From positions 186,001-250,000 of the forward strand of contig CAXDII010000646.1 in assembly GCA_963989245.1 (NCBI GenBank): a stretch of DNA of 64,000 nucleotides. Direction: 5' to 3'. Below, one piece after another: positions 1 through 12,500 of the stretch. A program made the translations under genes and the position numbers. The stretch is from Nansenia antarctica. Taxonomy: Eukaryota > Chordata > Actinopteri > Argentiniformes > Microstomatidae. Each line of letters begins with the position of its first letter. Position 1 is the stretch's first letter. The notes below the pieces were generated by a model. That model saw only the letters and a list, made by a program, of their open reading frames with translations. It did not search any database and was not told the origin of the DNA.

Positions 1-34
1 TCAAAATGTGCTCGTGAAAGGCAGAAAACAACAC

Positions 35-49
35 TTTGATAGTTTGATA
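35..49. repeat. Internal 8-bp tandem duplication in each monomer
   Basis: TTTGATA occurs at 35-41 and again at 43-49, one G apart, and this pattern recurs in every unit. Two known variants fall inside it: A38 (classes 9, 11 and 12) breaks the first copy, and a private T45C in unit 73 (window 19557) breaks the second. No function can be assigned; it may be a fossil of the short repeats from which the unit was built. Confidence 0.8.
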
Positions 50-111
50 TAACTTGAGAACGAATGCAAAAAACAGTCCACTCTAAGAACAGGCCGCTTG
101 GACACTTTCAG

Positions 112-123
112 AACAGCTCTGTT
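112..123. repeat. Short inverted repeat AACAG-CT-CTGTT in each monomer
   Basis: Five-base arms with a two-base spacer form a compact dyad at unit positions 112-123, repeated in all units. It abuts a second small dyad, CTCT-cga-AGAG, at 139-149, which the class 13 change T146 disrupts. No catalogued variant falls in the first dyad. Dyads of this size are common by chance in a 271-bp sequence; a protein-binding or cruciform role would be speculation. Confidence 0.7.
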
Positions 124-191
124 AATGACTGAAAACAGCTCTCGAAGAGATTGTCAAAAGAGACTCTGAAAACGAAACGTTGATCACTTTT

Positions 192-227
192 GAGCAAAAG
201 GCTGCACACACGCAATTCAAGTTGCTC
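192..227. repeat. Possible hairpin stem GAGCAA / TTGCTC in each monomer
   Basis: Six-base complementary arms at unit positions 192-197 and 222-227 enclose a 24-base loop. The loop holds three variable sites used in class calls (200, 204 and the private 202/205 changes), while the arms vary only in unit 218 (T222G). The stem is short and could be chance. Confidence 0.5.
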
Positions 228-813
228 TGATTGTCATTTAGAGTTACATTATAGGATTATTCAACAACAAGTCAAAATGTGCTCGTGAAAGGCAGAAAAC
301 AACACTTTGATAGTTTGATATAACTTGAGAACGAATGCAAAAAACAGTCCACTCTAAGAACAGGCCGCTTGGACACTTTCAGAACAGCTCTGTTAATGAC
401 TGAAAACAGCTCTCGAAGAGATTGTCAAAAGAGACTCCGAAAACGAAACGTTGATCACTTTTGAGCAAAAGGCTGCACACACGCAATTCAAGTTGCTCTG
501 ATTGTCATTTAGAGTTACATTATATGATTATTCAACAACAAGTCAAAATGTGCTCGTGAAAGGCAGAAAACAACACTTTGATAGTTTGATATAACTTGAG
601 AACGAATGCAAAAAACAGTCCACTCTAAGAACAGGCCGCTTGGACACTTTCAGAACAGCTCTGTTAATGACTGAAAACAGCTCTCGAAGAGATTGTCAAA
701 AGAGACTCCGAAAACGAAACGTTGATCACTTTTGAGCAAAAGGCTGCACACACGCAATTCAAGTTGCTCTGATTGTCATTTAGAGTTACATTATAGGATT
801 ATTCAACAACAAG

Positions 814-3800
814 TCAAAATGTGCTCGTGAAAGGCAGAAAACAACACTTTGATAGTTTGATATAACTTGAGAACGAATGCAAAAAACAGTCCACTCTAAG
901 AACAGGCCGCTTGGACACTTTCAGAACAGCTCTGTTAATGACTGAAAACAGCTCTCGAAGAGATTGTCAAAAGAGACTCTGAAAACGAAACGTTGATCAC
1001 TTTTGAGCAAAAGGCTGCACACACGCAATTCAAGTTGCTCTGATTGTCATTTAGAGTTACATTAAAGGATTATTCAACAACAAGTCAAAATGTGCTCGTG
1101 AAAGGCAGAAAACAACACTTTGATAGTTTGATATAACTTGAGAACGAATGCAAAAAACAGTCCACTCTAAGAACAGGCCGCTTGGACACTTTCAGAACAG
1201 CTCTGTTAATGACTGAAAACAGCTCTCGAAGAGATTGTCAAAAGAGACTCTGAAAACGAAACGTTGATCACTTTTGAGCAAAAGGCTGCACACACGCAAT
1301 TCAAGTTGCTCTGATTGTCATTTAGAGTTACATTATAGGATTATTCAACAACAAGTCAAAATGTGCTCGTGAAAGGCAGAAAACAACACTTTGATAGTTT
1401 GATATAACTTGAGAACGAATGCAAAAAACAGTCCACTCTAAGAACAGGCCGCTTGGACACTTTCAGAACAGCTCTGTTAATGACTGAAAACAGCTCTCGA
1501 AGAGATTGTCAAAAGAGACTCTGAAAACGAAACGTTGATCACTTTTGAGCAAAAGGCTGCACACACGCAATTCAAGTTGCTCTGATTGTCATTTAGAGTT
1601 ACATTATAGGATTATTCAACAACAAGTCAAAATGTGCTCGTGAAAGGCAGAAAACAACACTTTGATAGTTTGATATAACTTGAGAACGAATGCAAAAAAC
1701 AGTCCACTCTAAGAACAGGCCGCTTGGACACTTTCAGAACAGCTCTGTTAATGACTGAAAACAGCTCTCGAAGAGATTGTCAAAAGAGACTCCGAAAACG
1801 AAACGTTGATCACTTTTGAGCAAAAGGCTGCACACACGCAATTCAAGTTGCTCTGATTGTCATTTAGAGTTACATTATAGGATTATTCAACAACAAGTCA
1901 AAATGTGCTCGTGAAAGGCAGAAAACAACACTTTGATAGTTTGATATAACTTGAGAACGAATGCAAAAAACAGTCCACTCTAAGAACAGGCCGCTTGGAC
2001 ACTTTCAGAACAGCTCTGTTAATGACTGAAAACAGCTCTCGATGAGATTGTCAAAAGAGACTCCGAAAACGAAACGTTGATCACTTTTGAGCAAAAGGCT
2101 GCACACACGCAATTCAAGTTGCTCTGATTGTCATTTAGAGTTACATTATAGGATTATTCAACAACAAGTCAAAATGTGCTCGTGAAAGGCAGAAAACAAC
2201 ACTTTGATAGTTTGATATAACTTGAGAACGAATGCAAAAAACAGTCCACTCTAAGAACAGGCCGCTTGGACACTTTCAGAACAGCTCTGTTAATGACTGA
2301 AAACAGCTCTCGAAGAGATTGTCAAAAGAGACTCCGAAAACGAAACGTTGATCACTTTTGAGCAAAAGGCTGCACACACGCAATTCAAGTTGCTCTGATT
2401 GTCATTTAGAGTTACATTATAGGATTATTCAACAACAAGTCAAAATGTGCTCGTGAAAGGCAGAAAACAACACTTTGATAGTTTGATATAACTTGAGAAC
2501 GAATGCAAAAAACAGTCCACTCTAAGAACAGGCCGCTTGGACACTTTCAGAACAGCTCTGTTAATGACTGAAAACAGCTCTCGAAGAGATTGTCAAAAGA
2601 GACTCTGAAAACGAAACGTTGATCACTTTTGAGCAAAAGGCTGCACACACGCAATTCAAGTTGCTCTGATTGTCATTTAGAGTTACATTATAGGATTATT
2701 CAACAACAAGTCAAAATGTGCTCGTGAAAGGCAGAAAACAACACTTTGATAGTTTGATATAACTTGAGAACGAATGCAAAAAACAGTCCACTCTAAGAAC
2801 AGGCCGCTTGGACACTTTCAGAACAGCTCTGTTAATGACTGAAAACAGCTCTCGAAGAGATTGTCAAAAGAGACTCTGAAAACGAAACGTTGATCACTTT
2901 TGAGCAAAAGGCTGCACACACGCAATTCAAGTTGCTCTGATTGTCATTTAGAGTTACATTATAGGATTATTCAACAACAAGTCAAAATGTGCTCGTGAAA
3001 GGCAGAAATCAACACTTTGATAGTTTGATATAACTTGAGAACGAATGCAAAAAACAGTCCACTCTAAGAACAGGCCGCTTGGACACTTTCAGAACAGCTC
3101 TGTTAATGACTGAAAACAGCTCTCGAAGAGATTGTCTAAAGAGACTCCGAAAACGAAACGTTGATCACTTTTGAGCAAAAGGCTGCACACACGCAATTCA
3201 AGTTGCTCTGATTGTCATTTAGAGTTACATTATAGGATTATTCAACAACAAGTCAAAATGTGCTCGTGAAAGGCAGAAAACAACACTTTGATAGTTTGAT
3301 ATAACTTGAGAACGAATGCAAAAAACAGTCCACTCTAAGAACAGGCCGCTTGGACACTTTCAGAACAGCTCTGTTAATGACTGAAAACAGCTCTCGAAGA
3401 GATTGTCAAAAGAGACTCCGAAAACGAAACGTTGATCACTTTTGAGCAAAAGGCTGCACACACGCAATTCAAGTTGCTCTGATTGTCATTTAGAGTTACA
3501 TTATAGGATTATTCAACAACAAGTCAAAATGTGCTCGTGAAAGGCAGAAAACAACACTTTGATAGTTTGATATAACTTGAGAACGAATGCAAAAAACAGT
3601 CCACTCTAAGAACAGGCCGCTTGGACACTTTCAGAACAGCTCTGTTAATGACTGAAAACAGCTCTCGAAGAGATTGTCAAAAGAGACTCTGAAAACGAAA
3701 CGTTGATCACTTTTGAGCAAAAGGCTGCACACACGCAATTCAAGTTGCTCTGATTGTCATTTAGAGTTACATTATAGGATTATTCAACAACAAGTCAAAA

Positions 3801-5149
3801 TGTGCTCGTGAAAGGCAGAAAACAACACTTTGATAGTTTGATATAACTTGAGAACGAATGCAAAAAACAGTCCACTCTAAGAACAGGCCGCTTGGACACT
3901 TTCAGAACAGCTCTGTTAATGACTGAAAACAGCTCTCGAAGAGATTGTCAAAAGAGACTCTGAAAACGAAACGTTGATCACTTTTGAGCAAAAGGCTGCA
4001 CACACGCAATTCAAGTTGCTCTGATTGTCATTTAGAGTTACATTATAGGATTATTCAACAACAAGTCAAAATGTGCTCGTGAAAGGCAGAAAACAACACT
4101 TTGATAGTTTGATATAACTTGAGAACGAATGCAAAAAACAGTCCACTCTAAGAACAGGCCGCTTGGACACTTTCAGAACAGCTCTGTTAATGACTGAAAA
4201 CAGCTCTCGAAGAGATTGTCAAAAGAGACTCTGAAAACGAAACGTTGATCACTTTTGAGCAAAAGGCTGCACACACGCAATTCAAGTTGCTCTGATTGTC
4301 ATTTAGAGTTACATTATAGGATTATTCAACAACAAGTCAAAATGTGCTCGTGAAAGGCAGAAAACAACACTTTGATAGTTTGATATAACTTGAGAACGAA
4401 TGCAAAAAACAGTCCACTCTAAGAACAGGCCGCTTGGACACTTTCAGAACAGCTCTGTTAATGACTGAAAACAGCTCTCGAAGAGATTGTCAAAAGAGAC
4501 TCCGAAAACGAAACGTTGATCACTTTTGAGCAAAAGGCTGCACACACGCAATTCAAGTTGCTCTGATTGTCATTTAGAGTTACATTATAGGATTATTCAA
4601 CAACAAGTCAAAATGTGCTCGTGAAAGGCAGAAAACAACACTTTGATAGTTTGATATAACTTGAGAACGAATGCAAAAAACAGTCCACTCTAAGAACAGG
4701 CCGCTTGGACACTTTCAGAACAGCTCTGTTAATGACTGAAAACAGCTCTCGATGAGATTGTCAAAAGAGACTCCGAAAACGAAACGTTGATCACTTTTGA
4801 GCAAAAGGCTGCACACACGCAATTCAAGTTGCTCTGATTGTCATTTAGAGTTACATTATAGGATTATTCAACAACAAGTCAAAATGTGCTCGTGAAAGGC
4901 AGAAAACAACACTTTGATAGTTTGATATAACTTGAGAACGAATGCAAAAAACAGTCCACTCTAAGAACAGGCCGCTTGGACACTTTCAGAACAGCTCTGT
5001 TAATGACTGAAAACAGCTCTCGAAGAGATTGTCAAAAGAGACTCCGAAAACGAAACGTTGATCACTTTTGAGCAAAAGGCTGCACACACGCAATTCAAGT
5101 TGCTCTGATTGTCATTTAGAGTTACATTATAGGATTATTCAACAACATG
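814..5149. repeat. 10-unit-spaced block repeat, units 4-9 and 14-19
   Basis: Both blocks read 2,2,2,1,13,1. Class 13 (T146 at 2043 and 4753) is found only in these two blocks, which ties them by descent. Unit 4 (T252A) and unit 19 (A270T) have private changes acquired later. Order is lost after the sixth unit, so the duplicated tract is about 1.6 kb at 2710-bp spacing, or was longer and has been edited. Confidence 0.85.
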
Positions 5150-6504
5150 TCAAAATGTGCTCGTGAAAGGCAGAAAACAACACTTTGATAGTTTGATATA
5201 ACTTGAGAACGAATGCAAAAAACAGTCCACTCTAAGAACAGGCCGCTTGGACACTTTCAGAACAGCTCTGTTAATGACTGAAAACAGCTCTCGAAGAGAT
5301 TGTCAAAAGAGACTCCGAAAACGAAACGTTGATCACTTTTGAGCAAAAGGCTGCACACACGCAATTCAAGTTGCTCTGATTGTCATTTAGAGTTACATTA
5401 TAGGATTATTCAACAACAAGTCAAAATGTGCTCGTGAAAGGCAGAAAACAACACTTTGATAGTTTGATATAACTTGAGAACGAATGCAAAAAACAGTCCA
5501 CTCTAAGAACAGGCCGCTTGGACACTTTCAGAACAGCTCTGTTAATGACTGAAAACAGCTCTCGAAGAGATTGTCTAAAGAGACTCCGAAAACGAAACGT
5601 TGATCACTTTTGAGCAAAAGGCTGCACACACGCAATTCAAGTTGCTCTGATTGTCATTTAGAGTTACATTATAGGATTATTCAACAACAAGTCAAAATGT
5701 GCTCGTGAAAGGCAGAAAACAACACTTTGATAGTTTGATATAACTTGAGAACGAATGCAAAAAACAGTCCACTCTAAGAACAGGCCGCTTGGACACTTTC
5801 AGAACAGCTCTGTTAATGACTGAAAACAGCTCTCGAAGAGATTGTCAAAAGAGACTCCGAAAACGAAACGTTGATCACTTTTGAGCAAAAGGCTGCACAC
5901 ACGCAATTCAAGTTGCTCTGATTGTCATTTAGAGTTACATTATATGATTATTCAACAACAAGTCAAAATGTGCTCGTGAAAGGCAGAAAACAACACTTTG
6001 ATAGTTTGATATAACTTGAGAACGAATGCAAAAAACAGTCCACTCTAAGAACAGGCCGCTTGGACACTTTCAGAACAGCTCTGTTAATGACTGAAAACAG
6101 CTCTCGAAGAGATTGTCAAAAGAGACTCCGAAAACGAAACGTTGATCACTTTTGAGCAAAAGGCTGCACACACGCAATTCAAGTTGCTCTGATTGTCATT
6201 TAGAGTTACATTATAGGATTATTCAACAACAAGTCAAAATGTGCTCGTGAAAGGCAGAAAACAACACTTTGATAGTTTGATATAACTTGAGAACGAATGC
6301 AAAAAACAGTCCACTCTAAGAACAGGCCGCTTGGACACTTTCAGAACAGCTCTGTTAATGACTGAAAACAGCTCTCGAAGAGATTGTCAAAAGAGACTCT
6401 GAAAACGAAACGTTGATCACTTTTGAGCAAAAGGCTGCACACACGCAATTCAAGTTGCTCTGATTGTCATTTAGAGTTACATTATAGGATTATTCAACAA
6501 CAAG

Positions 6505-9500
6505 TCAAAATGTGCTCGTGAAAGGCAGAAAACAACACTTTGATAGTTTGATATAACTTGAGAACGAATGCAAAAAACAGTCCACTCTAAGAACAGGCCG
6601 CTTGGACACTTTCAGAACAGCTCTGTTAATAACTGAAAACAGCTCTCGAAGAGATTGTCAAAAGAGACTCCGAAAACGAAACGTTGATCACTTTTGAGCA
6701 AAAGGCTGCACACACGCAATTCAAGTTGCTCTGATTGTCATTTAGAGTTACATTATATGATTATTCAACAACAAGTCAAAATGTGCTCGTGAAAGGCAGA
6801 AAACAACACTTTGATAGTTTGATATAACTTGAGAACGAATGCAAAAAACAGTCCACTCTAAGAACAGGCCGCTTGGACACTTTCAGAACAGCTCTGTTAA
6901 TGACTGAAAACAGCTCTCGAAGAGATTGTCAAAAGAGACTCCGAAAACGAAACGTTGATCACTTTTGAGCAAAAGGCTGCACACACGCAATTCAAGTTGC
7001 TCTGATTGTCATTTAGAGTTACATTATAGGATTATTCAACAACAAGTCAAAATGTGCTCGTGAAAGGCAGAAAACAACACTTTGATAGTTTGATATAACT
7101 TGAGAACGAATGCAAAAAACAGTCCACTCTAAGAACAGGCCGCTTGGACACTTTCAGAACAGCTCTGTTAATGACTGAAAACAGCTCTCGAAGAGATTGT
7201 CAAAAGAGACTCTGAAAACGAAACGTTGATCACTTTTGAGCAAAAGGCTGCACACACGCAATTCAAGTTGCTCTGATTGTCATTTAGAGTTACATTATAG
7301 GATTATTCAACAACAAGTCAAAATGTGCTCGTGAAAGGCAGAAAACAACACTTTGATAGTTTGATATAACTTGAGAACGAATGCAAAAAACAGTCCACTC
7401 TAAGAACAGGCCGCTTGGACACTTTCAGAACAGCTCTGTTAATGACTGAAAACAGCTCTCGAAGAGATTGTCAAAAGAGACTCTGAAAACGAAACGTTGA
7501 TCACTTTTGAGCAAAAGGCTGCACACACGCAATTCAAGTTGCTCTGATTGTCATTTAGAGTTACATTATAGGATTATTCAACAACAAGTCAAAATGTGCT
7601 CGTGAAAGGCAGAAAACAACACTTTGATAGTTTGATATAACTTGAGAACGAATGCAAAAAACAGTCCACTCTAAGAACAGGCCGCTTGGACACTTTCAGA
7701 ACAGCTCTGTTAATGACTGAAAACAGCTCTCGAAGAGATTGTCAAAAGAGACTCTGAAAACGAAACGTTGATCACTTTTGAGCAAAAGGCTGCACACACG
7801 CAATTCAAGTTGCTCTGATTGTCATTTAGAGTTACATTATAGGATTATTCAACAACAAGTCAAAATGTGCTCGTGAAAGGCAGAAAACAACACTTTGATA
7901 GTTTGATATAACTTGAGAACGAATGCAAAAAACAGTCCACTCTAAGAACAGGCCGCTTGGACACTTTCAGAACAGCTCTGTTAATGACTGAAAACAGCTC
8001 TCGAAGAGATTGTCAAAAGAGACTCCGAAAACGAAACGTTGATCACTTTTGAGCAAAAGGCTGCACACACGCAATTCAAGTTGCTCTGATTGTCATTTAG
8101 AGTTACATTATAGGATTATTCAACAACAAGTCAAAATGTGCTCGTGAAAGGCAGAAAACAACACTTTGATAGTTTGATATAACTTGAGAACGAATGCAAA
8201 AAACAGTCCACTCTAAGAACAGGCCGCTTGGACACTTTCAGAACAGCTCTGTTAATGACTGAAAACAGCTCTCGAAGAGATTGTCAAAAGAGACTCCGAA
8301 AACGAAACGTTGATCACTTTTGAGCAAAAGGCTGCACACACGCAATTCAAGTTGCTCTGATTGTCATTTAGAGTTACATTATAGGATTATTCAACAACAA
8401 GTCAAAATGTGCTCGTGAAAGGCAGAAAACAACACTTTGATAGTTTGATATAACTTGAGAACGAATGCAAAAAACAGTCCACTCTAAGAACAGGCCGCTT
8501 GGACACTTTCAGAACAGCTCTGTTAATGACTGAAAACAGCTCTCGAAGAGATTGTCAAAAGAGACTCCGAAAACGAAACGTTGATCACTTTTGAGCAAAA
8601 GGCTGCACACACGCAATTCAAGTTGCTCTGATTGTCATTTAGAGTTACATTATAGGATTATTCAACAACAAGTCAAAATGTGCTCGTGAAAGGCAGAAAA
8701 CAACACTTTGATAGTTTGATATAACTTGAGAACGAATGCAAAAAACAGTCCACTCTAAGAACAGGCCGCTTGGACACTTTCAGAACAGCTCTGTTAATGA
8801 CTGAAAACAGCTCTCGAAGAGATTGTCAAAAGAGACTCCGAAAACGAAACGTTGATCACTTTTGAGCAAAAGGCTGCACACACGCAATTCAAGTTGCTCT
8901 GATTGTCATTTAGAGTTACATTATATGATTATTCAACAACAAGTCAAAATGTGCTCGTGAAAGGCAGAAAACAACACTTTGATAGTTTGATATAACTTGA
9001 GAACGAATGCAAAAAACAGTCCACTCTAAGAACAGGCCGCTTGGACACTTTCAGAACAGCTCTGTTAATGACTGAAAACAGCTCTCGAAGAGATTGTCAA
9101 AAGAGACTCCGAAAACGAAACGTTGATCACTTTTGAGCAAAAGGCTGCACACACGCAATTCAAGTTGCTCTGATTGTCATTTAGAGTTACATTATAGGAT
9201 TATTCAACAACAAGTCAAAATGTGCTCGTGAAAGGCAGAAAACAACACTTTGATAGTTTGATATAACTTGAGAACGAATGCAAAAAACAGTCCACTCTAA
9301 GAACAGGCCGCTTGGACACTTTCAGAACAGCTCTGTTAATGACTGAAAACAGCTCTCGAAGAGATTGTCAAAAGAGACTCTGAAAACGAAACGTTGATCA
9401 CTTTTGAGCAAAAGGCTGCACACACGCAATTCAAGTTGCTCTGATTGTCATTTAGAGTTACATTATAGGATTATTCAACAACAAGTCAAAATGTGCTCGT

Positions 9501-12500
9501 GAAAGGCAGAAAACAACACTTTGATAGTTTGATATAACTTGAGAACGAATGCAAAAAACAGTCCACTCTAAGAACAGGCCGCTTGGACACTTTCAGAACA
9601 GCTCTGTTAATGACTGAAAACAGCTCTCGAAGAGATTGTCAAAAGAGACTCCGAAAACGAAACGTTGATCACTTTTGAGCAAAAGGCTGCACACACGCAA
9701 TTCAAGTTGCTCTGATTGTCATTTAGAGTTACATTATATGATTATTCAACAACAAGTCAAAATGTGCTCGTGAAAGGCAGAAAACAACACTTTGATAGTT
9801 TGATATAACTTGAGAACGAATGCAAAAAACAGTCCACTCTAAGAACAGGCCGCTTGGACACTTTCAGAACAGCTCTGTTAATGACTGAAAACAGCTCTCG
9901 AAGAGATTGTCAAAAGAGACTCCGAAAACGAAACGTTGATCACTTTTGAGCAAAAGGCTGCACACACGCAATTCAAGTTGCTCTGATTGTCATTTAGAGT
10001 TACATTATAGGATTATTCAACAACAAGTCAAAATGTGCTCGTGAAAGGCAGAAAACAACACTTTGATAGTTTGATATAACTTGAGAACGAATGCAAAAAA
10101 CAGTCCACTCTAAGAACAGGCCGCTTGGACACTTTCAGAACAGCTCTGTTAATGACTGAAAACAGCTCTCGAAGAGATTGTCAAAAGAGACTCTGAAAAC
10201 GAAACGTTGATCACTTTTGAGCAAAAGGCTGCACACACGCAATTCAAGTTGCTCTGATTGTCATTTAGAGTTACATTATATGATTATTCAACAACAAGTC
10301 AAAATGTGCTCGTGAAAGGCAGAAAACAACACTTTGATAGTTTGATATAACTTGAGAACGAATGCAAAAAACAGTCCACTCTAAGAACAGGCCGCTTGGA
10401 CACTTTCAGAACAGCTCTGTTAATGACTGAAAACAGCTCTCGAAGAGATTGTCAAAAGAGACTCCGAAAACGAAACGTTGATCACTTTTGAGCAAAAGGC
10501 TGCACACACGCAATTCAAGTTGCTCTGATTGTCATTTAGAGTTACATTATAGGATTATTCAACAACAAGTCAAAATGTGCTCGTGAAAGGCAGAAAACAA
10601 CACTTTGATAGTTTGATATAACTTGAGAACGAATGCAAAAAACAGTCCACTCTAAGAACAGGCCGCTTGGACACTTTCAGAACAGCTCTGTTAATGACTG
10701 AAAACAGCTCTCGAAGAGATTGTCAAAAGAGACTCTGAAAACGAAACGTTGATCACTTTTGAGCAAAAGGCTGCACACACGCAATTCAAGTTGCTCTGAT
10801 TGTCATTTAGAGTTACATTATATGATTATTCAACAACAAGTCAAAATGTGCTCGTGAAAGGCAGAAAACAACACTTTGATAGTTTGATATAACTTGAGAA
10901 CGAATGCAAAAAACAGTCCACTCTAAGAACAGGCCGCTTGGACACTTTCAGAACAGCTCTGTTAATGACTGAAAACAGCTCTCGAAGAGATTGTCAAAAG
11001 AGACTCCGAAAACGAAACGTTGATCACTTTTGAGCAAAAGGCTGCACACACGCAATTCAAGTTGCTCTGATTGTCATTTAGAGTTACATTATAGGATTAT
11101 TCAACAACAAGTCAAAATGTGCTCGTGAAAGGCAGAAAACAACACTTTGATAGTTTGATATAACTTGAGAACGAATGCAAAAAACAGTCCACTCTAAGAA
11201 CAGGCCGCTTGGACACTTTCAGAACAGCTCTGTTAATGACTGAAAACAGCTCTCGAAGAGATTGTCAAAAGAGACTCTGAAAACGAAACGTTGATCACTT
11301 TTGAGCAAAAGGCTGCACACACGCAATTCAAGTTGCTCTGATTGTCATTTAGAGTTACATTATAGGATTATTCAACAACAAGTCAAAATGTGCTCGTGAA
11401 AGGCAGAAAACAACACTTTGATAGTTTGATATAACTTGAGAACGAATGCAAAAAACAGTCCACTCTAAGAACAGGCCGCTTGGACACTTTCAGAACAGCT
11501 CTGTTAATGACTGAAAACAGCTCTCGAAGAGATTGTCAAAAGAGACTCTGAAAACGAAACGTTGATCACTTTTGAGCAAAAGGCTGCACACACGCAATTC
11601 AAGTTGCTCTGATTGTCATTTAGAGTTACATTATAGGATTATTCAACAACAAGTCAAAATGTGCTCGTGAAAGGCAGAAAACAACACTTTGATAGTTTGA
11701 TATAACTTGAGAACGAATGCAAAAAACAGTCCACTCTAAGAACAGGCCGCTTGGACACTTTCAGAACAGCTCTGTTAATGACTGAAAACAGCTCTCGAAG
11801 AGATTGTCAAAAGAGACTCTGAAAACGAAACGTTGATCACTTTTGAGCAAAAGGCTGCACACACGCAATTCAAGTTGCTCTGATTGTCATTTAGAGTTAC
11901 ATTATAGGATTATTCAACAACAAGTCAAAATGTGCTCGTGAAAGGCAGAAAACAACACTTTGATAGTTTGATATAACTTGAGAACGAATGCAAAAAACAG
12001 TCCACTCTAAGAACAGGCCGCTTGGACACTTTCAGAACAGCTCTGTTAATGACTGAAAACAGCTCTCGAAGAGATTGTCAAAAGAGACTCCGAAAACGAA
12101 ACGTTGATCACTTTTGAGCAAAAGGCTGCACACACGCAATTCAAGTTGCTCTGATTGTCATTTAGAGTTACATTATAGGATTATTCAACAACAAGTCAAA
12201 ATGTGCTCGTGAAAGGCAGAAAACAACACTTTGATAGTTTGATATAACTTGAGAACGAATGCAAAAAACAGTCCACTCTAAGAACAGGCCGCTTGGACAC
12301 TTTCAGAACAGCTCTGTTAATGACTGAAAACAGCTCTCGAAGAGATTGTCAAAAGAGACTCCGAAAACGAAACGTTGATCACTTTTGAGCAAAAGGCTGC
12401 ACACACGCAATTCAAGTTGCTCTGATTGTCATTTAGAGTTACATTATAGGATTATTCAACAACAAGTCAAAATGTGCTCGTGAAAGGCAGAAAACAACAC

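Larger units (their letters stand above)
1..271. repeat. Reference monomer (unit 1, class 2)
   Basis: This unit supplies the position numbers used throughout. Landmarks: short A-tracts at 3-6, 25-28, 68-73, 132-135, 156-159, 169-172 and 196-199; an 8-bp tandem duplication at 35-49; CpG at 13, 61, 95, 143, 173, 178 and 211, with an eighth at 167 in C167 units; a palindromic AACGTT at 176-181 overlapping TGATCA at 181-186; a CAA triplet run at 262-270. Short direct repeats hint at an older internal structure: AACAGCTCT at 112 and 134, CTGAAAAC at 129 and 166, GATTGTC at 149 and 229, ACACTTT at 31 and 102. The strand shown is A-rich over T (100 to 67) while G and C are equal. I found no CENP-B box, Pol III box, splice-bounded ORF or telomere motif. 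Confidence 0.95.
1..6504. repeat. Array segment, units 1-24
   Basis: Class order by unit: 2,3,1,2,2,2,1,13,1,2,2,6,1,2,2,2,1,13,1,1,5,3,1,2. Private changes: T252A in unit 4 (1065), A270T in unit 19 (5148). Class 13 (T146) occurs only at units 8 and 18 in the whole window, each inside the string 2,2,2,1,13,1, marking a block repeat with a 10-unit spacing. Class 6 at unit 12 is the first of five such units. No class 9 or 10 cassette occurs here. Confidence 0.9.

Noticed and set aside
35..49. Microsatellite or minisatellite inside the monomer
   Set aside because: Only two copies of an 8-bp motif; noted as a feature but not a separate repeat family.
166..186. CENP-B box
   Set aside because: The reverse strand near 166-180 has a TTCG core, but the remaining required bases of the box (the A and the CGGG) do not match in either C167 or T167 units.
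1061..1067. ATTAAA polyadenylation signal in unit 4
   Set aside because: Created by one private T252A in a non-coding repeat, with no transcript evidence or nearby gene.
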